A stretch of 22,218 nucleotides of DNA from REEB481 sp041170785 (GTDB lineage: Bacteria; Bacteroidota; Bacteroidia; NS11-12g; UBA955): positions 1 through 22,218 of the forward strand of contig JBEDND010000172.1 in the NCBI GenBank assembly GCA_041170785.1, written 5' to 3'. This document shows positions 1 through 7,844 of this stretch, in pieces. Made by a program: the position numbers and the translations under genes. The number at the start of each line of letters is the position of its first letter. The first letter of the stretch is position 1. The notes under the pieces were generated by a model. It did not search any database. It was not told the DNA's origin and was given only the letters and a program-made list of their open reading frames with translations.

Positions 1-1259
1 GTTGTATTCCCACGAAAGCACTGCTCAAAAGCGCGCAGGTTTTTGACTATGTAAATCATGCCGCTGATTACGGCATCAACATCAAAGGCCATGAAGCCGA
101 TTTTGAAGGAATGATCAAACGCAGCCGCGGCGTAGCCGGAAACATGAGCAAAGGCGTTGAATTCCTGATGAAGAAAAACAAAATCACCATCATCAAGGGT
201 GCTGGTAAGATTTCCGGAAAAGGAAGCGTTGAAGTTACAGCCGCAGACGGAAAGAAAGAAAAAGTAGAAGCCGACCACATCATTCTGGCCACAGGCGCCC
301 GCTCACGCGAACTGCCCAACGTGAAAATAGACGGCGAAAAAATTGTTGGCTACCACGATGCGATGGTACTTCCACAAAAACCGCAAAGCATGGTGATTAT
401 AGGCTCCGGCGCCATTGGTGTTGAATTCGCCTATTTCTACAGCACCATCGGCACCAAGGTGACCATCGTGGAATACATGCCCCGCATCCTTCCCATTGAA
501 GATGAAGAAGTGAGCGCGGAGCTCGAAAAAATCTACAAAAAACGCGGTGTGAACATCCTCACCAATGCCTCGGTGGAAGCCGTTGATACCGCAGGTAAAA
601 CCTGTAAAGTTCAGGTGAAAACAGCGAAAGGGAACGAAGTTATTGAATGCGACATTGTGCTCAGCGCTGCCGGCATCCAAACAAACCTCGAGAACCTTGG
701 GCTTGAAGAACACGGCATTAAAACCGATAAAGGCAAAGTTGTGGTAGATGAATTCTACCGCACCTCTATGCCTGGCGTTTATGCCATCGGCGACATCGTT
801 CCCGGACCGGCGCTGGCTCACGTGGCAAGTGCCGAGGGAATCATCTGCGTGGAAGCCATCTGCGGACATCACCCGGAAGCATTGAACTACAACAACATCC
901 CCGGCTGCACGTACTGCATTCCGGAAGTTGCCAGCGTAGGTCTTACCGAAGCAAAAGCCAAAGAACTCGGCTACGAAATTCGCGTTGGGAAATTCCCCTT
1001 CTCCGCAAGCGGCAAAGCAAGTGCATCGGGTGCTAAAGAAGGTTTTGTCAAAGTTATTTTTGACAAAAAATACGGAGAATGGCTGGGTGCCCATTTTATT
1101 GGCGCAGGTGTTACCGATATGATTGCTGAAGCGGTGGTTGCCAGAAAGCTGGAAACTACCGGTCATGAAATCATCAAAGCGGTGCATCCCCACCCCACCA
1201 TGAGCGAAGCAGTAATGGAGGCGGTAGCCAAAGCTTACGACGAATGCATCCATCTGTAA
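1..1259 (+). CDS. lpdA: Dihydrolipoamide dehydrogenase (E3), 5'-truncated by window edge
   Basis: This FAD flavoprotein reoxidises dihydrolipoamide in the pyruvate, 2-oxoglutarate and branched-chain dehydrogenase complexes and in the glycine cleavage system, passing electrons to NAD+. The window opens inside the redox-active disulfide motif. The first codons read (G)CIPTKALL, so the second redox cysteine is at nt 3-5 and the N-terminal FAD-binding part lies outside the window. An NAD-binding Rossmann motif (VIIGSGAIGVEF) is encoded near nt 394-430. The second FAD motif (YAIGDIVPGPALAHVASAEG) is at about nt 779-840, and the C-terminal catalytic His-Glu segment HPHPTMSE at about 1186-1209. Any start inside the window, such as the ATG at 111, is internal. 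The ORF ends at TAA 1257-1259, followed by a strong terminator, so this is the last gene of its transcript. Which dehydrogenase complex it serves cannot be told from here. Confidence 0.96.
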   Translation, partial: CIPTKALLKSAQVFDYVNHAADYGINIKGHEADFEGMIKRSRGVAGNMSKGVEFLMKKNKITIIKGAGKISGKGSVEVTAADGKKEKVEADHIILATGARSRELPNVKIDGEKIVGYHDAMVLPQKPQSMVIIGSGAIGVEFAYFYSTIGTKVTIVEYMPRILPIEDEEVSAELEKIYKKRGVNILTNASVEAVDTAGKTCKVQVKTAKGNEVIECDIVLSAAGIQTNLENLGLEEHGIKTDKGKVVVDEFYRTSMPGVYAIGDIVPGPALAHVASAEGIICVEAICGHHPEALNYNNIPGCTYCIPEVASVGLTEAKAKELGYEIRVGKFPFSASGKASASGAKEGFVKVIFDKKYGEWLGAHFIGAGVTDMIAEAVVARKLETTGHEIIKAVHPHPTMSEAVMEAVAKAYDECIHL

Positions 1260-1281
1260 TCTAAACACATCATCAAATCCG

Positions 1282-1309
1282 GCCTGTGCCTGTGGCACAG
1301 GCTTTTTTT
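1282..1309 (+). terminator. Rho-independent terminator after lpdA
   Basis: A perfect 9-bp stem (GCCTGTGCC at 1282-1290 with GGCACAGGC at 1294-1302) encloses a 3-nt loop and is followed by seven T residues at 1303-1309. The T tract runs directly into the ATG of the next gene at 1310. Confidence 0.93.
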
Positions 1310-1954
1310 ATGCTCCACTTACACAGATTCACCTTTAACCCGTTTCAGGAAAACACCTACGTGGTGGGTCATTCCGACGGTACCTGCATCATTGTCGATC
1401 CCGGCTGTCATACTGCTTCAGAACAGCAGCATCTGAATAAATTCCTCCAGGACAATCAACTTAAACCGCTGGCCATCGTCAATACGCACGCGCACATAGA
1501 CCACATCTTCGGCCTGGATTATTTACGTTCGTTCCATCAAATCCCTTTTTACCTGCATCCTTTGGAACTGGAGGTGTTGCAGTGGGCACCCCAAAGCGGT
1601 AAAATGTGGGGATTTGACATCTCCGAACAGGAAGCACCAGAACATTTACTTCCTGGGGCAGGAACATGCTGCGTAGGCAGCATTGAGCTGGAAATCAGAT
1701 TTTGCCCCGGACATTCGCCGGGCTCGGTTTGTTTCATCAATCGGGAAGACGCCTGGATTATTGGCGGTGATGTACTTTTCAGGGAGGGCATCGGAAGAAC
1801 AGACCTCCCCGGAGGAAATCACCATCAACTGCTCCGGTCCATCAGGGAGCAACTGTTCACACTACCCGATCATTTCAACGTATTTCCTGGACACGGACCG
1901 GAAACAAATATTGGGCACGAACGCCTGTTCAATCCCTTTCTCAACGAGGGCTGA
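1310..1954 (+). CDS. MBL-fold metallo-hydrolase, glyoxalase II-like
   Basis: A 214-residue cytosolic metallo-beta-lactamase-fold hydrolase. The metal ligands are visible in order: H60-A-H62-I-D64-H65 (the HxHxDH motif), H135 in CPGHSPGS, D154 in IIGGDVLF and H195 in FPGHGPET. This pattern and length match the short glyoxalase II (GloB)-like/YcbL branch, which hydrolyses thioesters such as S-D-lactoylglutathione or related bacillithiol or CoA thioesters. The substrate here is not determinable. I chose ATG 1310, giving MLHLHRFTFNPFQENTYV, because the upstream in-frame ATG at 1286 lies inside the hairpin of the lpdA terminator. The 1310 start touches that terminator's T tract, and neither a TAnnTTTG box nor a ribosome-binding site is seen in front of it. 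The gene therefore either depends on readthrough or has an unrecognised promoter. It is convergent with porV, 16 nt away. Confidence 0.93.
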   Translation: MLHLHRFTFNPFQENTYVVGHSDGTCIIVDPGCHTASEQQHLNKFLQDNQLKPLAIVNTHAHIDHIFGLDYLRSFHQIPFYLHPLELEVLQWAPQSGKMWGFDISEQEAPEHLLPGAGTCCVGSIELEIRFCPGHSPGSVCFINREDAWIIGGDVLFREGIGRTDLPGGNHHQLLRSIREQLFTLPDHFNVFPGHGPETNIGHERLFNPFLNEG

Positions 1955-1970
1955 GCAACATTTCCGCTGG

Positions 1971-3164
1971 TTATTCTTTGAACGCAGCGAAGTCAAACAA
2001 CAGGCTGAACCTGAGCTGATTGGCCAAAGGATGACGCTGTTGGAAAGGCACCAGATAAGCGGCATCGATACCAAGTACCCGATAACGCACGCCAAATCCG
2101 AAGGTCAGGTATTTGCGGTTCCCTTTGGTGCTGGGTTCATGGAAGTAGCCTGCACGCGCGGCAAAGCGCTTGTTGTACCAATATTCCATACCCACAGATA
2201 CGTTGTATTCCTTGATTTCTTCCTGAAAACCACCGGGAGCATCGCCAAACGACTGAAACAAACCCTGAATAACCGGCACATCGGGATCTCCACCCACAAA
2301 CACCCGTGATCCATTCTGATCAATTGAATCACCACCAAGGTAGTTCTTGAGGTAATACGGACGGGTGGGAACCATCAACTTATTGATGTCCAGGGCAAAA
2401 ACAACCCTGTTGTATTCATCAATTTCATAATCAAGTGCACCCCCAATTTTCAGGTTCATGGGAATGAAATCACGCTGTTCTCGGTTGGTGTAAGTCATTT
2501 TTGAACCGATGTTCTGAAGATTTGCACCAAAAGACAATTTCGCATCTTTTCCCTTAATCTCAATTTTGTCCTGGTAGTATACGTTAATATCACCGGCACC
2601 GGCAACACCTGGTCTGGTACTTATTCCATTGAGCTGGCGCACACCTGCAATATTTGAACGGATGAAGCGCAAAGCCACGCCTACCGAAAATTTATCCGTC
2701 AAACGCGTTGCATATCCCGCATCTAATGCAAACTCATTGGGGTTAAAACTACCAATGGGATCTCCTTGGAAATCGGTAAAGTTGATATTGCCCAGCGAGA
2801 AATACCTGAATGACCCAGATATCACCCCATTCTTCCCAACCTTATTGTAGGCACTGAGGTACGAGAATTGAACATCTGGAACAAGGCTGCGCAGCCAAGG
2901 GGCATAAGAAATACCCATACCCGATTTTTTTTCGGCAAAAGCCAGTTTTGACATGTTCCAGTGTATGGAATTTGCATCGGGGCTGATGGCCACGCCGGCG
3001 TCTGCCATGCCGGCGCTTCTGCTGTCGGGAGTAATTGTAAGAAAAGGCACCATGGTAGTTACCACATTCTGTTGACCTGCCAATTGGGTCTTGCTGATTT
3101 GTGCCAGAAGTTGTGTTGCGGTGAACCCTGAACATAACAGGGCGATTATTCTATGAAAGTTCAT
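1971..3164 (-). CDS. porV: PorV, T9SS outer-membrane beta-barrel shuttle protein
   Basis: A FadL-like outer-membrane barrel of 397 residues. In known T9SS, PorV (LptO) accepts cargo leaving the SprA translocon and hands it to the PorU sortase for removal of the C-terminal sorting domain and surface anchoring. The N-terminus is a signal peptide (MNFHRIIALLCSGF...LLAQ). It is followed by the family hallmark segment TMVPFLTITPDSRSAGMADA, the SPDANSIHWNMSKLAFA region, and alternating amphipathic strands to the end. An in-frame TTG at 3185 would add seven residues, but that TTG is part of a TAnnTTTG promoter box, so ATG 3164 is preferred. The gene lies 38 nt downstream of porU on the same strand, the usual porU-porV pairing. 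It ends 16 nt from the convergent MBL-fold gene with no hairpin between them. Confidence 0.94.
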   Translation of the reverse strand: MNFHRIIALLCSGFTATQLLAQISKTQLAGQQNVVTTMVPFLTITPDSRSAGMADAGVAISPDANSIHWNMSKLAFAEKKSGMGISYAPWLRSLVPDVQFSYLSAYNKVGKNGVISGSFRYFSLGNINFTDFQGDPIGSFNPNEFALDAGYATRLTDKFSVGVALRFIRSNIAGVRQLNGISTRPGVAGAGDINVYYQDKIEIKGKDAKLSFGANLQNIGSKMTYTNREQRDFIPMNLKIGGALDYEIDEYNRVVFALDINKLMVPTRPYYLKNYLGGDSIDQNGSRVFVGGDPDVPVIQGLFQSFGDAPGGFQEEIKEYNVSVGMEYWYNKRFAARAGYFHEPSTKGNRKYLTFGFGVRYRVLGIDAAYLVPFQQRHPLANQLRFSLLFDFAAFKE

Positions 3165-3182
3165 CTTGCGATTGAATAGCTG

Positions 3183-3190
3183 CAAAAATA
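3183..3190 (-). promoter_or_regulatory. Candidate -7 box (TATTTTTG) for porV
   Basis: An exact match to the Bacteroidota -7 consensus TAnnTTTG sits just after the porU stop codon and 18 nt before the porV ATG. No clear -33 TTG is seen at the usual 17-19 nt. It may give porV a transcript of its own in addition to readthrough from porU. Confidence 0.45.
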
Positions 3191-3202
3191 GGATTTCCGA
3201 CT

Positions 3203-6200
3203 TTAACGCGCGTTTTGTGTGCTTATTATTCTGCCATGATGGATAGATGATTCGCCTGAAGCTGTTCGAATTACCACTCGGTAGAAATACATCCCATTAC
3301 CAGGGATGCCATTTTGTGGCTTCCAGCTCAATGCACCGGAACGCGCAGCTGCCTCATAGATGCTGGTGGTTTGGCGATGTATTTGCCTGCCTGTGACATC
3401 GGTAATGGTCAATTCTGCTTCCAGATCTTCGCCGGCGGCATTGTGTTCCACCATAAATCGAACTTCCTGCCCGGGATCTGCAGGGTTGGGATATGGAACC
3501 ACCTTGGCGACCTTAAATACACCACGTTCACTCACCAGCATTTGAATACTGGCTTCCGATGAATTATTGAAAATATCCCAAACACGCAAGGTTAGTGTAT
3601 GCATACCCGGACTGAGGTTCTGGAGTGGGAAACTGATACTTCCACTCGTATAACTGTCCATGTCGGCGGTGTAATAATCATTCACAACAAATACTTGCTC
3701 CTGAGGAGTTCCTTTGTCCACAAACAGCAACAAATCCCTGCCTATGCCATTACCTGTAGCATTAATTCCGTTGGCATCGCGGAGGAAGGCCAGCGCCAGT
3801 GCATCCGAAGCGACCACACCACCGCTGCGAAATGTGGTGTCGTTCATGAACAAACGAATTCCGGGTCCAGACTTGTCTGCAATCAACACCTGTTCACTTC
3901 CGCCGATCAAGACCTGATGATACCCGCATGCATCGGTTATTCCATTCTCCGCATACAAGGAGATCTTACCCGAAGCTACCTGATAGCTGATGTCTTTGGG
4001 TACCATAAATTCAACCCGAAATATCCCATTCTGAATGGTCGCTAAACCTTTGTAGATGATGGTATTTTGTGTTTTGTAGCTCAGTTCACTGCCTGGATTA
4101 TCGTTGGCCAGTGTTTTACGCACCTGCACCTTATCATAAACAGTGATGTACAATCGGCCATTAAAATCAGGGAATGGTTGGCCATTTCGCTGCTCCACAT
4201 GACCTTCAAGCAACGCGCGGCTGAATGCCTTTAATGTATCGCGAAAATCTCTCGCCGCAATATTGTTGATGAAATCCAGCTTCACCAGATGCAATGGGAA
4301 TGCCGGAGTCATGGAAGGATCGCCCAACAGTGCAAACTTTCGGTCTTCATCCGTCCTGTTTCCTCGGTTTTTCACATTGCGCATGATGTCGCCAATGGTT
4401 GGCAAAGGCGCAGGCGCAGCAACCAAACCATATTCCTTCCAGAATGCGCTGTTGATGGATTTATTTCCGGTATTGTACGTGAGTCGTGTGGTGGTAAGCA
4501 GTGCCACATTGCCACCTCCGGAATGAAGGATACTCAATTCACCGGCAGATTGTCGGGCCGGATCGTCAAATCTGCTGAACTCACAGGTAGCGGTAACCAT
4601 GATGGAAAGTCGGTTCTTGTTGGTCCAGTTTTTAATCATCGGAACGGTAAGCACTTCTTCCTGCGCCCATCCTTTTTCACCACCATGCCCCATGTAATTA
4701 AAGAACAGGGTACCGCGACTCATGTTGCGGTTGATGGAGGCCTGTGCATCCGGATAAGCTTCTGTATTTCCGGTATTTACCTGTCGGAATGCGTCAAAAT
4801 AAACCTTATCGGCATTGAACTCAGGATGTGCGGCGGTAACGTATTGCGCATAGGATTCCGATTCATTCAGAAATTCAAACTCCCATTGGTCGTTGTCCAC
4901 ATCATCGGCGGCAAACGCAATCCTGTTCCGCCATTCACCCAAGGTTGCCGGGCTGTCGTATTGAATAATTTTATCAACCAGTGAAGCAGCTTCTTCCCCG
5001 GTGCGCACAGGCAAGCGACCCACCGCTATCGACATTGGCCCGTTAAACAAGCGAAAACCGGTGGCTGAATCCAGAAAGGCATAAAAATCATCGGTGGCAA
5101 AGCTGGTGTTGATGTAGGACGTAACATCGCTTTGGTACACAGGAATGAAATTGGTATTGCCCTTTACCCTGTCTTTATAGTCATAAGAAGCTGCACCGAA
5201 CAGCAATACGTACTTCAGTGGATTGGGCGTATTGCTTTGCCGGTGGTACACATAGCTGATGAAGTTTCGGATGGCGCTCACATCTTGGGCCCCGGAACTA
5301 AACTCCCGGTAAATTTCTTGAGGCGTGACCAAGCGACAACGCTTTCCTTGGGCCGTCCTGTGCGCGGCAAGGCGCTTTGCCGGATCCATAAACTCAGGAT
5401 GCACAATGACCAGCAATTCGCAAGGTTCTGCTGCTTTAAGGTTTTGATTGTTGATCCGGCCACCCAGTTCCGGGCGCAAGGCCGAGTTTTCATCAAAGCA
5501 AATGAACCTTCGGGCCTGGTTGGTTTGAACAGCCCTGAAAAACCTGTTAGGACCATCTGCTTCAAGGGCCTGTACCTTGGCTGCATAAGGCACACTTACG
5601 TCCCAAACTTGAAAGCCATCACCCTGAAATTGCCATGCGCCTGTTTTGCCCGGGGCAAGTGGTAAAATGGCAAACTCAAATTGACGCCCTTGAAAAATGA
5701 GGTTGCGTTCGTAGTGAATCTCGTACCATCCCAAGTATCCATTAGCGTTGAAATTGGGCCTGGAATAGCGCAAGGAAAAAGACCAGTTTTCTGCACCGGG
5801 AAACCGTCCTTCCCATTCTTCATCCACATAACTGATGTCATTGATGTTCAATGCAGGTATGGGAATGAACTTTTGATTTCCTGCCACATCAAGGGTGAAA
5901 TATCCGGACCCGCCCGGATTTCTACCAGCGACCTTTAGCTTCATCAATACCGATGAACCGGGGCGCAGTCCTTCCAGGGTATGGTTAAATTGATACACAT
6001 CTGTCTGTCCTCCAAAGCGTTCGCCAAGCCACTCCTTGCCGGATATGCTCAGATTGTACAGATCTCGTTCATGAAAAATCATGGACGCGGCACTATTGCT
6101 TACAGAATCTACTTGCAGCCCCATTCCGGATTCGATATCCGCAATACGTTTGCCCTGTTTTCCACCGTAAGTAAGGTACACACGTGCTGCTTCTTCATAA

Positions 6201-6598
6201 AGGTGCTGCACATGTTCGTAACGTCCCAAAGAAGGAGCGTACTTCCAAACATGCGCCGCGTCTGAATAAAAGAAAACACCGTCACCCTCGTCGAATGAGC
6301 CATCTGCTTCTCCGGCAACCATGATCGGCAATTCCGGCGGATCAGCGAAAACGGCAGCCGCCGGCAATTCGCTCAACATCCCACCTTGATGTCCCAGGAT
6401 TCTTATGGTTCTGGGATCAACTTCAGCCGGGTTGATACCCAAACTGCGCAGATCGCCGGCGCTGATTTTGTAAACACCACTTGCCGGGATGCGAAGTTCA
6501 AACCACGCGCCTGATGCAAAAGCACTTTGTCCCTTCAGCCCTGCAGCTTGCAGCAACATCCAGACGCAAAAAAAACTGCGGCGTAAGTTCAGATTCAT
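3203..6598 (-). CDS. porU: PorU, T9SS C-terminal signal peptidase/sortase (peptidase family C25)
   Basis: A 1131-residue secreted cysteine peptidase of the gingipain-like C25 family. In T9SS, PorU sits on the cell surface with PorV, cleaves the C-terminal sorting domain of cargo and joins the new end to an anchor. A signal peptide (MNLNLRRSFFCVWMLLQAAG...) is followed by a long beta-rich N-terminal region. The C25 domain spans about residues 395-770, with the catalytic His638 in NYMGHGGEKGW and Cys672 in VTATCEFSRFDDP. The C-terminus (from about 1030) has a VPYPNPADPGQE segment and a sorting-domain-like fold, ending GMYFYRVVIRTASG...GRIIST; PorU proteins carry such a domain themselves. In-frame ATGs upstream, out to 6751, would lie on the far side of the -7 box at 6639-6646 and place extra sequence before the signal peptide, so ATG 6598 is chosen. 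The gene is upstream of porV and divergent from porP. Confidence 0.94.
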   Translation of the reverse strand: MNLNLRRSFFCVWMLLQAAGLKGQSAFASGAWFELRIPASGVYKISAGDLRSLGINPAEVDPRTIRILGHQGGMLSELPAAAVFADPPELPIMVAGEADGSFDEGDGVFFYSDAAHVWKYAPSLGRYEHVQHLYEEAARVYLTYGGKQGKRIADIESGMGLQVDSVSNSAASMIFHERDLYNLSISGKEWLGERFGGQTDVYQFNHTLEGLRPGSSVLMKLKVAGRNPGGSGYFTLDVAGNQKFIPIPALNINDISYVDEEWEGRFPGAENWSFSLRYSRPNFNANGYLGWYEIHYERNLIFQGRQFEFAILPLAPGKTGAWQFQGDGFQVWDVSVPYAAKVQALEADGPNRFFRAVQTNQARRFICFDENSALRPELGGRINNQNLKAAEPCELLVIVHPEFMDPAKRLAAHRTAQGKRCRLVTPQEIYREFSSGAQDVSAIRNFISYVYHRQSNTPNPLKYVLLFGAASYDYKDRVKGNTNFIPVYQSDVTSYINTSFATDDFYAFLDSATGFRLFNGPMSIAVGRLPVRTGEEAASLVDKIIQYDSPATLGEWRNRIAFAADDVDNDQWEFEFLNESESYAQYVTAAHPEFNADKVYFDAFRQVNTGNTEAYPDAQASINRNMSRGTLFFNYMGHGGEKGWAQEEVLTVPMIKNWTNKNRLSIMVTATCEFSRFDDPARQSAGELSILHSGGGNVALLTTTRLTYNTGNKSINSAFWKEYGLVAAPAPLPTIGDIMRNVKNRGNRTDEDRKFALLGDPSMTPAFPLHLVKLDFINNIAARDFRDTLKAFSRALLEGHVEQRNGQPFPDFNGRLYITVYDKVQVRKTLANDNPGSELSYKTQNTIIYKGLATIQNGIFRVEFMVPKDISYQVASGKISLYAENGITDACGYHQVLIGGSEQVLIADKSGPGIRLFMNDTTFRSGGVVASDALALAFLRDANGINATGNGIGRDLLLFVDKGTPQEQVFVVNDYYTADMDSYTSGSISFPLQNLSPGMHTLTLRVWDIFNNSSEASIQMLVSERGVFKVAKVVPYPNPADPGQEVRFMVEHNAAGEDLEAELTITDVTGRQIHRQTTSIYEAAARSGALSWKPQNGIPGNGMYFYRVVIRTASGESSIHHGRIISTQNAR

Positions 6599-6638
6599 AC
6601 TTTTTGAAGACAATTCGATTTCCAAATATCCGTTATAG

Positions 6639-6646
6639 CAAACGTA
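6639..6646 (-). promoter_or_regulatory. Candidate -7 box (TACGTTTG) for porU-porV
   Basis: An exact TAnnTTTG match on the minus strand, 40 nt before the chosen porU start. It predicts a leader of about 35 nt. No good -33 element is visible. Confidence 0.55.
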
Positions 6647-6723
6647 ATCGATGGCAAAAAGTTGCCTCATAAAAGAATTTAAGGATGAACAGTTGTCAGA
6701 TGAAAATAAAACACAATTTGTTG

Positions 6724-6731
6724 TACTTTTG
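6724..6731 (+). promoter_or_regulatory. Candidate -7 box (TACTTTTG) for porP/sprF-gldJ
   Basis: An exact TAnnTTTG match on the plus strand, 22 nt before ATG 6754. It excludes the earlier in-frame ATG at 6685, which would lie upstream of the transcription start. It is back to back with the porU box. Confidence 0.55.
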
Positions 6732-6753
6732 TCCATTAGCAGAAAAATCATCT

Positions 6754-7758
6754 ATGATGAGAACCTATACCAAAAGCGCAGTTTTCTTTGTCGGCATCTT
6801 GCTTGCCGGTTCGCTCAAGGCTCAGGATCCGGAACTGTCACAGTTCTATGCTGCGCCGATGTACACCAACCCGGCAATGGCGGGGTCGGCTTTTTGTCAG
6901 GCGGGAGCTGCAGGCAGGGTAGCCCTGAACTACAGGAACCAATGGCCTACACTTCCCGGAACCTTCCGTTCTTTTGCCGCATCCTGGGATCAACACATTC
7001 CGGATCTTGGCGGAGGGTTGGGTATCATGGCGTTTAGGGATGTTGCCGGAACCGGCCTCCTTACCACTACGAGCTTCAGTGGCATATACTCCTATATGTT
7101 GGCGGTGAACAAGAAATTGTACATGCGTTTTGGCTTACAGGCCACTTTCACCGACAAGCGCATTGATGTAACCAAATTGCGTTTCTCCGACCAAATTGAT
7201 CCTACGCTGGGATTTGTCAGAAACACCAATGAACAATTCCCTACCACCTCTGTAGGTTTCCCAAATTTCGCTGCGGGCTGGATGATGTACACCTCTAAAT
7301 TCTATTTGGGTGTTGCAGCACACAACATTGTTGAGCCAAATCAGTCTTTCTTTAAGAATCCTGACGGCAAATTGCCAAGAAGGTATACCGTTCATTCCGG
7401 TGCAATGATTCCATTGGGACCAAGCAGAAGAGACCCAACAGGATTTTTTTCCCCCAACGTATTGTTTATGATGCAACAGAATTTCTCACAAATGAATCTC
7501 GGTTTTTACATGACCCGTGGTCCGTTGGTGAGCGGTTTGTGGTTCCGCCAGACTTTTGGCAACTACGGCACATCTGATGCAATCATGGCATTGATTGGTT
7601 TCCGAAAAGACCGCTTTAAGTTTGGTTACTCCTTCGACATTACGGTAAGCGATGGAAACAGCGCCATCCCTTATTCGCATGAAGTAAGCGCCATCATTGA
7701 ATGGTGTGTGCCTCCGGGACGCAGGCCTTTCCGACCCTTGCGCTGCCCAGAGTTTTAA
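6754..7758 (+). CDS. PorP/SprF family type IX secretion/gliding membrane protein
   Basis: A 334-residue predicted outer-membrane barrel of the PorP/SprF family (the Bacteroidetes-specific type IX membrane-protein family). Members work with the T9SS or with a particular cargo: PorP in the secretion core, SprF for SprB adhesin export. The signal peptide (MMRTYTKSAVFFVGILLAGSLKAQ) is followed by the family signature DPELSQFYAAPMYTNPAMAG. Further family features are NYRNQWP near residue 60, the SWDQH...GGGLGIMAFRD strand pair and glycine/aromatic-rich strands to the end. The starts at 6754 and 6757 are equivalent (tandem ATG). It probably forms an operon with gldJ 86 nt downstream, since no terminator lies between them. 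The genome may hold several paralogues, so I do not assign a specific symbol. Confidence 0.9.
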   Translation: MMRTYTKSAVFFVGILLAGSLKAQDPELSQFYAAPMYTNPAMAGSAFCQAGAAGRVALNYRNQWPTLPGTFRSFAASWDQHIPDLGGGLGIMAFRDVAGTGLLTTTSFSGIYSYMLAVNKKLYMRFGLQATFTDKRIDVTKLRFSDQIDPTLGFVRNTNEQFPTTSVGFPNFAAGWMMYTSKFYLGVAAHNIVEPNQSFFKNPDGKLPRRYTVHSGAMIPLGPSRRDPTGFFSPNVLFMMQQNFSQMNLGFYMTRGPLVSGLWFRQTFGNYGTSDAIMALIGFRKDRFKFGYSFDITVSDGNSAIPYSHEVSAIIEWCVPPGRRPFRPLRCPEF

Positions 7759-7844
7759 TGGACAGAACGCAAAATCAACTATTATTGCACAATTTTCAAA
7801 TCAAACAAACGTTTCCAACAGAACACTAAAGACTGCAAAGCAGC

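Noticed and set aside
303..1298. 331-codon open frame on the minus strand opposite lpdA
   Set aside because: It lies entirely antisense to a clear lpdA with all motifs, has no recognisable domain and reads as low-quality His/Phe-rich sequence typical of a shadow frame.
1683..2309. 208-codon plus-strand frame spanning the MBL/porV junction
   Set aside because: It overlaps two well-supported genes, has no domain and has no promoter or start context.
3183..3185. TTG start codons for porV (3185), gatB (11824) and the T9SS-cargo gene (21482)
   Set aside because: Each TTG overlaps a TAnnTTTG promoter box, so it lies upstream of the likely transcription start. A normal ATG follows a few codons later in each case.
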